From Planctomycetaceae bacterium TMED10 (GTDB lineage Bacteria > Planctomycetota > Planctomycetia > Pirellulales > UBA7805), in the NCBI GenBank assembly GCA_002168195.1, contig NHBP01000085.1, positions 7,926 through 13,648 on the forward strand: a stretch of 5,723 nt of DNA, in the 5' to 3' direction. The translations under genes were made by a program, and so were the position numbers. This document shows, one piece after another, positions 1 to 4,545 of the stretch; position 1 is the first letter of the stretch; every line of letters starts with the position of its first letter. The notes under the pieces were generated by a model. It was not told where the DNA came from. It did no database searches and was given only the letters and a program-made list of their open reading frames with translations.

Positions 1-654
1 GTGGTCCGAGAGGTACTTCTTCGTATTCAACCGACTAAGAGTGCAAAAACGGAAACACGGCAAGCGACAAACGTCGCAGGTATCGAGATTGGGGATCGAG
101 TGGTGGCAACAGCACAGATATCGAAAATCGCAGAACATACGACAGTGCGTATTGGTGGTTCGGCAATTGTGACACCGGCTGCCAGTGATATGGCGGCTGA
201 GCGGCAGATTGTGTTCGAAAGACAACCGGTTGCAGGAGCCCAAGGTTACACGAAGCTGGTGCATGCTGTCGGTCAATCAACACAAAATTTTGCTGCAGTG
301 TTATCCAGGCAATTGAAGCTACCCGCGCCTGGACAGAGTCAGAGCACAGAATCGGCCATCATGGCGATGGTGCCGGAGCTAGAGGCGATGACAGCGGCCC
401 GCGGCGTTTTACTCACGGCCGATGTCGAGCTGGCATTGTGCCTGGCAAACCGCTTCGCATTTGTGCGGGCGATTTCGGTTAATCAGCCGAATCGATTGCA
501 GAAAGCGATGTTGGATGTTGCGGCAAATTTATTTGTGATTGATCCGGAGCAGGTTTCTCATGGATCACTTATTGAGAGATGTAAGTCGTTTTTTGCGACT
601 CCAATTTCGAAAGCATCCGGTGCGTTCGACGATGTGTCGCAGCGACTTGTTTAG
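1..654 (+). CDS. BMC-associated protein of unknown function, EutT-N-like and RpiB-like segments (5' partial)
   Basis: I do not recognise a named family for the whole protein. The frame is open from base 1; the first codon is GTG, but no ribosome binding site can be seen, and the opening residues (VREVLLRIQ, about 1-10) look like the second half of a microcompartment encapsulation helix followed by a polar linker (11-24). The true start therefore probably lies a little upstream. Residues 28-74 hold a short strand-rich segment with the motif VTPAAxDxxxER (57-68), which resembles the N-terminal part of EutT. Residues 134-182 align without gaps, from memory, to the core of ribose-5-phosphate isomerase B (GVLL...ANRFAFVRA...ANLFVID), but the catalytic Cys position is Thr139 and the GTG loop is absent. 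The gene lies 22 bases before a BMC vertex gene, so a role in or on the same compartment is inferred. The enzymatic role is unknown; it may be structural or ligand-binding. Confidence 0.75.
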   Translation: MVREVLLRIQPTKSAKTETRQATNVAGIEIGDRVVATAQISKIAEHTTVRIGGSAIVTPAASDMAAERQIVFERQPVAGAQGYTKLVHAVGQSTQNFAAVLSRQLKLPAPGQSQSTESAIMAMVPELEAMTAARGVLLTADVELALCLANRFAFVRAISVNQPNRLQKAMLDVAANLFVIDPEQVSHGSLIERCKSFFATPISKASGAFDDVSQRLV

Positions 655-676
655 AAGAAATGTGGAATAGAGTTAC

Positions 677-967
677 ATGCGAATCGCAGAAATTATTGGC
701 ACAGTGACGTTAAGCCGGAGCCATCCGTCGCTTATTGGTGGCACATTCCGCCTTGCCATCCCGCTTACCGAATTAGAACTCGGTGAGACTGGATTCCCGG
801 CCGGAGATGAATTGGTTCTTTACGACCAGTTAGGCGGTGGACTCGGCAGTCGCGTTGCTTTGAGCGAGAGTCGGGAAGCGGCGGCCCCGTTCTTCCCCGA
901 AAAGAAACCCGTTGACGCGTGCAACGCAGCACTTATAGATCATTTACACCTGGAGAACTTGGACTGA
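677..967 (+). CDS. BMC vertex shell protein, EutN/CcmL family (BMC-P pentamer)
   Basis: This 96-residue protein has the size and pattern of the EutN/CcmL/BMC-P family (Pfam EutN_CcmL), whose pentamers cap the vertices of polyhedral microcompartment shells. Visible hallmarks are the opening MRIAEIIGTV with HPSL at 16-19, the YDQLGGGLG turn at 49-57 (family pattern D-x-L-G-x-G-x-G), and the C-terminal PVDA at 78-81. It is a single-domain protein with no signal peptide, as expected for a cytosolic shell. Planctomycetal BMC operons usually carry several paralogous vertex genes, so others may lie upstream outside the window. It starts at ATG 677 with only a weak purine-rich GGAATAGAG sequence upstream. 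Its stop codon overlaps the aldolase start (TGATG, 965-969), which suggests translational coupling. Confidence 0.93.
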   Translation: MRIAEIIGTVTLSRSHPSLIGGTFRLAIPLTELELGETGFPAGDELVLYDQLGGGLGSRVALSESREAAAPFFPEKKPVDACNAALIDHLHLENLD

Positions 968-1848
968 TGGAAAATGCATTTAAACGCAAGCAACAGATAT
1001 GCGAGATAGGTCAACGGGTATACAACAAGGGGTTTGCCGCGGCCAACGATGGAAATATTAGCTATAGGCTCAGCAAAAATGAAGTTCTTTGCACGCCCAC
1101 GATGCATTCCAAAGGCTTTCTGAAACCCGAGGACATTTGCCTTATTGATATGACCGGGAAGCAAATAGCCGGAAATAAAAAAAGGAGCAGTGAGGCCCTC
1201 CTGCACCTGCAGATTTATAAGGAGCGACCTGACATTAAAAGTGTTGTGCATTGTCATCCTCCTCACGCAACCGCATTTGCAATTGCCCGTGAGCCTATTC
1301 CTCAGTGTGTACTTCCCGAGGTTGAGGTGTTTTTAGGTGATGTTCCCATCAGCCAATATGAGACCCCGGGTGGTCAAGAGTTTGCCGATACCATTATCCC
1401 ACTCGTTAAAAAAACCAATGTTGTGATTCTTGCCAACCATGGAACGGTCAGTTGGGGTGAAGATGTTGAGCGGGCTTATTGGTGGACGGAAATTCTGGAT
1501 GCGTACTGTCGTATGTTGATGTTGGCAAAATCGATAGGTCGGGTGAATTATCTTTCGGCCGACCACACCAGAGAACTCTTAGATCTGAAGTCCAAATGGG
1601 GATTTACGGATCCACGCAACGAAGAAGAAATGCAGGACTGTGACTTGTGCGGGAATGATGTCTTTCGGGATTCCTGGCAGGTGGCAGGTGTGCAGCGGAA
1701 TGCATTTGAAGCACCGCCGGCAGCGATCGGACGAAATAATTCGCAGGTTGGCGGGAGCCAGTCGATGTCACAAACGGGGGGCGTCGATCAAGAACAGCTC
1801 GTCGAAATGATCACCGATAAAGTGATGGCTGCGATGAAGGGAAAATAA
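967..1848 (+). CDS. class II aldolase, L-fuculose/L-rhamnulose-1-phosphate aldolase type, BMC-targeted
   Basis: A 293-residue zinc-dependent aldolase of the class II aldolase/adducin family (FucA-like). It would cleave L-fuculose-1-phosphate, and probably L-rhamnulose-1-phosphate, to dihydroxyacetone phosphate and L-lactaldehyde. Active-site positions match FucA: GNIS at 29-32, Glu76 in SSEALLH (FucA Glu73), HCH with His95 and His97 (FucA His92/His94), and His158 in ANHG (FucA His155). The catalytic domain covers about 1-215, the length of E. coli FucA. Beyond it lie a CDLC motif (Cys225/Cys228), a Gly/Ser/Gln-rich linker (about 249-273) and an amphipathic helix (274-291) resembling an encapsulation peptide. 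I chose ATG 967 over an in-frame ATG at 919: it overlaps the vertex-gene stop, has GGAGA at 952-956, and matches the FucA N terminus. I believe it corresponds to PvmN of the Planctopirus limnophila fucose/rhamnose BMC. Lactaldehyde would then pass to an aldehyde dehydrogenase encoded elsewhere in the operon. Substrate preference between fuculose and rhamnulose phosphate cannot be read from sequence. Confidence 0.9.
   Translation: MENAFKRKQQICEIGQRVYNKGFAAANDGNISYRLSKNEVLCTPTMHSKGFLKPEDICLIDMTGKQIAGNKKRSSEALLHLQIYKERPDIKSVVHCHPPHATAFAIAREPIPQCVLPEVEVFLGDVPISQYETPGGQEFADTIIPLVKKTNVVILANHGTVSWGEDVERAYWWTEILDAYCRMLMLAKSIGRVNYLSADHTRELLDLKSKWGFTDPRNEEEMQDCDLCGNDVFRDSWQVAGVQRNAFEAPPAAIGRNNSQVGGSQSMSQTGGVDQEQLVEMITDKVMAAMKGK
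1786..1839 (+). other. C-terminal encapsulation peptide of the aldolase
   Basis: Codons 274-291 of the aldolase encode DQEQLVEMITDKVMAAMK. Hydrophobic residues (Leu278, Val279, Met281, Ile282, Val286, Met287) recur with helical spacing between charged ones, giving one greasy face. A flexible Gly/Ser/Gln linker separates it from the enzyme. This is the layout of peptides that dock cargo enzymes to BMC shells; FucA itself has no such tail. The assignment is by pattern and context. Confidence 0.75.
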
Positions 1849-2159
1849 CCGATGGGTTATCCTTTCCCTGGTGGACCTCCCCCGCTGTTTCCGCGTTGAT
1901 TCGCGAAAAACAGTGATAACTCGCCAGAGAAATCGCTGAGCTGATTTCAGGCTGGCTTGACGCTTACCGCTTAGGCCCATCGGGGAAGGCCTATTACGAG
2001 AGGCCGAAAACAGCGTCTGGTTGCAGGTTTGCCCGGAATGTTCCCTCTGTCCAGCCTTGCCGGAGAGACAAGGAAGTATTAAATTAAGGCTCTGAAGTGA
2101 CTTAAGCAATTTGCACGGCCAAGGCGGCACGATTCTTCTTTATCTGAACGAGCGAAGCG
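1849..2159 (+). other. intergenic region between the BMC operon and rpmE, with possible RNA structure
   Basis: There are 311 bases with no convincing gene. The region holds an imperfect hairpin right after the aldolase (1885-1913), a complementary pair CCGATGGG (1849-1856) and CCCATCGG (1976-1983), and two small stem-loops: GGCCT/AGGCC (1988-1992/2001-2005) and CCTTG/CAAGG (2055-2059/2069-2073). Functionally it must contain the end of the BMC transcript and probably the promoter and leader of rpmE. No strong promoter stands out. I tried to match SRP RNA, tmRNA and RNase P RNA by their conserved cores and saw none. Confidence 0.6.
1885..1913 (+). terminator. possible hairpin terminator of the BMC operon (no U-tract)
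   Basis: CTGTTT at 1885-1890 pairs with AAACAG at 1908-1913, and CGCG at 1892-1895 pairs with CGCG at 1902-1905. A small internal mismatch (C against AA) lies between the two stems, and the loop is six bases. It sits 36 bases after the aldolase stop, a sensible place for a 3'-end hairpin. It is followed by TGATAACT rather than a T-run, so it may be an RNA-stabilising or Rho-associated structure, or chance. Confidence 0.3.
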
Positions 2160-2411
2160 ATGAAAAAAGATATCCACCCAGAATATTTCGAGACCTCCGT
2201 CAAATGCGGTTGTGGCAATGCATTTCAGACCCGAAGCACACGGAAAGAATTGAAGGTTGATATCTGCAGTGCCTGCCACCCTTTCTATACGGGAAAGCAA
2301 AAATTCGTCGACTCGGAAGGTCGAATTGAAAAATTCAAGACGAAGTTTGCAGGTTCGGGATATGCAAGCCTAAAGCGCGATAAAAAGAAATCGAGCAAAT
2401 CGAGCAAATAG
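2160..2411 (+). CDS. rpmE: 50S ribosomal protein bL31, zinc-binding (C+) form
   Basis: An 83-residue protein opening with [12 protein letters not shown], the standard bL31 N terminus. bL31 is a late-assembling protein that bridges the large and small ribosomal subunits. Four cysteines at 16, 18, 36 and 39 (CGC and CSAC, then HPFYTGKQK) form the zinc site of the C+ paralogue, the form that in many bacteria is swapped for a cysteine-free copy under zinc starvation. The protein is about 13 residues longer than E. coli L31 because of a Lys/Ser tail, [12 protein letters not shown]. The last part of this tail is encoded by a 9-bp tandem repeat. ATG 2160 is chosen by homology; upstream there is only a weak purine run (GAGCGAAG) in place of a clear Shine-Dalgarno. 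It is followed by prfA, an arrangement seen in many bacteria. Confidence 0.95.
   Translation: MKKDIHPEYFETSVKCGCGNAFQTRSTRKELKVDICSACHPFYTGKQKFVDSEGRIEKFKTKFAGSGYASLKRDKKKSSKSSK
2391..2408 (+). repeat. 9-bp tandem repeat in the 3' end of rpmE
   Basis: TCGAGCAAA occurs twice in direct succession (2391-2399 and 2400-2408), ending just before the TAG stop. It encodes Ser-Ser-Lys twice. It stays in frame and only lengthens the basic C-terminal tail, so it looks like a slippage product in a tolerant part of the protein. Confidence 0.9.
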
Positions 2412-2459
2412 ATAAAGCTCTCCGCGCAATAGCATGCTCCCCGGCCAGCTGCTCCCTTT

Positions 2460-2487
2460 TTGGTGGACAGCAGGTGCGACATATAGC
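2460..2487 (+). promoter_or_regulatory. weak candidate sigma-70-type promoter upstream of prfA
   Basis: TTGGTG (2460-2465) and TATAGC (2482-2487) are separated by 16 bases, matching the -35 and -10 consensus at three and four of six positions. They lie in the 133-base gap between rpmE and prfA, which is wide enough for an internal promoter. The match is poor and planctomycete promoters are not well defined, so prfA may simply be read through from rpmE. Confidence 0.18.
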
Positions 2488-2528
2488 TTATGGAGGAGCG
2501 GCACCATCGCGTTTTCTTATGGTTGATA

Positions 2529-2535
2529 AAAGGAG
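2529..2535 (+). promoter_or_regulatory. ribosome binding site of prfA
   Basis: AAAGGAGA lies nine bases before ATG 2545. A second in-frame ATG at 2554 would be 18 bases away, so the site favours the first start. Confidence 0.8.
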
Positions 2536-2544
2536 ATTTCGCCG

Positions 2545-3618
2545 ATGCGCGAAATGCTGGATACAAAACTAAAGCGGTTTGAAGAGTTGGAGCAACAATT
2601 GGTTGATCCGGAAGTCCTGTCCGATCCGAATCGGGTGGCCGCGGTGTCACGCGAACATGGCTCTCTTGCCCGATTGGCTGGAAAGTATCGCAAATTCAAG
2701 GAAATCAATAATGAAATTGCAGATACCACATCACTCATCGAAGGGGATGATTTAGAGATGCGGCAGCTGGCCGAAGCAGAGATCCCCGGATTGAAAGAAG
2801 ATAGAGAATCCGTGTGGAATGAACTGCTCGATTTAACCGTGGGTGGGGAAGATGCGAATCGATCGAGAATCGTGATGGAGATTCGAGCAGGAACCGGCGG
2901 AGATGAGGCGGCCCTGTTTGCACGCGATTTATACGAGATGTACAAGCATCATGCCGAGGCAAAGAAATGGAAGGTTCAGATTATGGACCACAGCCCGACA
3001 GAGTTGGGCGGATTTAAAGAGATTTTCCTGGCCCTCGAGGGTGAAGGCGTATTCAGGGAACTTCAATATGAAAGCGGTGGACATCGCGTTCAGCGTGTAC
3101 CCAATACGGAAACGAAAGGACGTATTCACACGTCTGCCGCCACGGTGGCGGTCATGCCGGAACCAGAGGATGTTGAAATTAATTTAAAGCAGGACGACTA
3201 TCGGATTGATAAGTTTCATGCGAGTGGACCAGGTGGACAGCATGTGAATAAGACGGAATCAGCTATCCGGTTGACGCACTATGAATCTGGAATCGTTGTG
3301 CAATGTCAGGACGAGAAAAGTCAGCATAAAAATCTGGCAAAAGCCCTGCGTGTCCTGAAAACTCGATTGTATGAATCGCGCCGTCAGGAAGAAAATCAGA
3401 AGCGAGCGGATGCTCGCAGGACCCTGGTTGGGTCGGGAGATCGCTCGCAGCGTATTCGAACCTACAACTTTCCGGAAAATCGAGTGAGCGATCATCGCAT
3501 TAATTTGACACTCTACAAGCTCGATAATATTATTGCGGGAAACCTTCAGCCCGTGACCGATGCGCTGATTGAGCACGATCGGACCACCTTACGAAGTTCC
3601 ATGGGCACTATCGAATAA
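2545..3618 (+). CDS. prfA: peptide chain release factor 1 (RF1)
   Basis: A 357-residue class I release factor (E. coli RF1 has 360). It recognises UAA and UAG in the ribosomal A site and triggers hydrolysis of peptidyl-tRNA. Domains in order: an N-terminal helical domain (about 1-105), the codon-recognition domain with the PxT tripeptide Pro186-Asn187-Thr188, and the catalytic domain with GGQ at 230-232 inside [19 protein letters not shown]. The PxT motif, rather than the SPF motif of RF2, identifies it as RF1, and there is no sign of the RF2 programmed frameshift. The following [11 protein letters not shown] block is also typical. Gln232 is the residue methylated by PrmC, encoded immediately downstream. 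The start is fixed by AAAGGAGA nine bases upstream and by the conserved MREML...LKRFEELE opening. Confidence 0.97.
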   Translation: MREMLDTKLKRFEELEQQLVDPEVLSDPNRVAAVSREHGSLARLAGKYRKFKEINNEIADTTSLIEGDDLEMRQLAEAEIPGLKEDRESVWNELLDLTVGGEDANRSRIVMEIRAGTGGDEAALFARDLYEMYKHHAEAKKWKVQIMDHSPTELGGFKEIFLALEGEGVFRELQYESGGHRVQRVPNTETKGRIHTSAATVAVMPEPEDVEINLKQDDYRIDKFHASGPGGQHVNKTESAIRLTHYESGIVVQCQDEKSQHKNLAKALRVLKTRLYESRRQEENQKRADARRTLVGSGDRSQRIRTYNFPENRVSDHRINLTLYKLDNIIAGNLQPVTDALIEHDRTTLRSSMGTIE

Positions 3619-3619
3619 T

Positions 3620-3643
3620 TTTCCTGTGGAATTTCCTGTGGAA
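3620..3643 (+). repeat. perfect 12-bp tandem duplication between prfA and prmC
   Basis: TTTCCTGTGGAA is present twice without a gap (3620-3631 and 3632-3643). It begins two bases after the prfA stop. Each copy contains a small palindrome, TTCC-TGT-GGAA, so the RNA could form one or two tiny hairpins or pair between copies. The end of the second copy (GGAA) merges into the prmC Shine-Dalgarno GGAAGGAG, so the duplication changes what lies directly in front of that ribosome binding site. Confidence 0.93.
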
Positions 3644-3647
3644 GGAG
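3640..3647 (+). promoter_or_regulatory. ribosome binding site that sets the TTG start of prmC
   Basis: GGAAGGAG ends seven bases before TTG 3655. This good spacing supports the rare initiation codon at 3655, as no ATG or GTG in this frame is equally well placed. Confidence 0.8.
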
Positions 3648-3654
3648 TCGTCGA

Positions 3655-4539
3655 TTGAACAAGCCGGAAGAAGCGTCTTGGCCCATTCTGCGGCTCATTG
3701 AATGGACCACCAGCTATTTGGCGGATAAAGGCGCTGAGAGTCCCCGGCTCGACGCCGAGGTTCTCCTCGCAAGTGTGCGGCAATGTTCTCGAATCGAACT
3801 TTATACTGCGTTTAACGAAGTTGCAGACGAAGCAACACGCGGCGCCTATAAGTCGTTGGTCCAGAGACGAGCTGCAGGTGAGCCAGTCGCCTATCTGGTG
3901 GGTTTTAGAGAGTTTTATTCTCGTGACTTTAAGGTCACACCTGCAGTGCTCATTCCTCGTCCCGAAACAGAATTTGTGGTAATTGCTGCCCTCGACTTTG
4001 TTTCTGATCGTGGTTTATCTGGCTCGTTGCGAATGGCAGATATTGGTACCGGCAGTGGAAACGTTGGAATCACGTTGGCGAAAGAAAATCCCAGTTGGAA
4101 TGTGGTGGCGATCGATATTCAACCCGACGCCCTTGAGATTGCGCGTCAGAATGTAGCGCATCATGCCGTAGATGAACAAATGGAACTGCGTTGTGGTCCC
4201 TATTACGCCCAGGAAAGCGAAACAGTCCTGTTTGATATCGTGGTAAGTAATCCACCCTATGTGACGAGCAATGAATATGACGACCTGCCTGCTACCGTGC
4301 GTGACTACGAACCTAAGATAGCACTGGTTGGTGGCGACCGCGGTACCGAAGTGATTGAGCAATTGATTGAAGAATCAACGCCACGAGTGCGACCGGAAGG
4401 AGCACTGGTGGTTGAAATCAGCCCGATGCTGGAAGCGGACGTCACTGCATTGATCGAGCAGCATGCTCTCTGGCAGTTACACAAAGTTTACAAAGATCAC
4501 GCAGGACACAGTCGGGTGATCGTGGCGATACGTGCATGA
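3655..4539 (+). CDS. prmC: peptide chain release factor N5-glutamine methyltransferase PrmC (HemK)
   Basis: A 294-residue SAM-dependent methyltransferase that methylates the GGQ glutamine of RF1 and RF2, raising termination efficiency. The N-terminal helical substrate-binding domain (about 1-95) carries the family signature SPRLDAEVLLA (29-39) and GEPVAYLVGFREFY. The Rossmann-fold domain has the SAM-binding DIGTGSGN at 129-136 and the catalytic NPPY at 199-202, which recognises the amide of the target glutamine. LIPRPETE, just before the SAM fold, is also diagnostic. Length is close to the usual 275-290. The start is TTG, supported by GGAAGGAG seven bases upstream; a weak start codon would hold expression below that of prfA. 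Its substrate, RF1, is encoded 36 bases upstream, and the pair is probably co-transcribed. No terminator lies in the 6-base gap to the convergent gene. Confidence 0.96.
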   Translation: MNKPEEASWPILRLIEWTTSYLADKGAESPRLDAEVLLASVRQCSRIELYTAFNEVADEATRGAYKSLVQRRAAGEPVAYLVGFREFYSRDFKVTPAVLIPRPETEFVVIAALDFVSDRGLSGSLRMADIGTGSGNVGITLAKENPSWNVVAIDIQPDALEIARQNVAHHAVDEQMELRCGPYYAQESETVLFDIVVSNPPYVTSNEYDDLPATVRDYEPKIALVGGDRGTEVIEQLIEESTPRVRPEGALVVEISPMLEADVTALIEQHALWQLHKVYKDHAGHSRVIVAIRA

Positions 4540-4545
4540 GTCGCG

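Noticed and set aside
919..966. Upstream in-frame ATG that would extend the aldolase by 16 residues
   Set aside because: It lies within the vertex gene, and the extra residues do not resemble the FucA N terminus, while ATG 967 has a ribosome binding site and a stop-start overlap.
1768..2130. 120-codon open frame on the - strand spanning the aldolase 3' end and the gap
   Set aside because: It overlaps the encapsulation-peptide codons of a certain gene, has no recognisable domain and no ribosome binding site; most of it is explained by the lack of stops in non-coding DNA.
2111..2146. TTGCAC (2111-2116) with TATCTG (2141-2146) as an rpmE promoter
   Set aside because: The spacing is 24 bases, too wide for a sigma-70-type promoter, and the -10 match is poor.
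2420..2480. CTGCTCC / GGACAGCAG hairpin between rpmE and prfA as a terminator
   Set aside because: The stem needs a two-base bulge and the T-run falls in the loop rather than after the stem.
2490..2582. Short open frames (2490-2582 and 2519-2572) overlapping the prfA start, considered as a leader peptide controlling RF1
   Set aside because: Neither has a ribosome binding site at proper distance (GGAGGAG at 2492-2498 is 20 bases from ATG 2519), and no attenuator-like structure follows.
2517..2945. 142-codon open frame on the - strand, opposite prfA
   Set aside because: It is rich in Ser/Arg and mirrors the codons of prfA, which is certain by its motifs.
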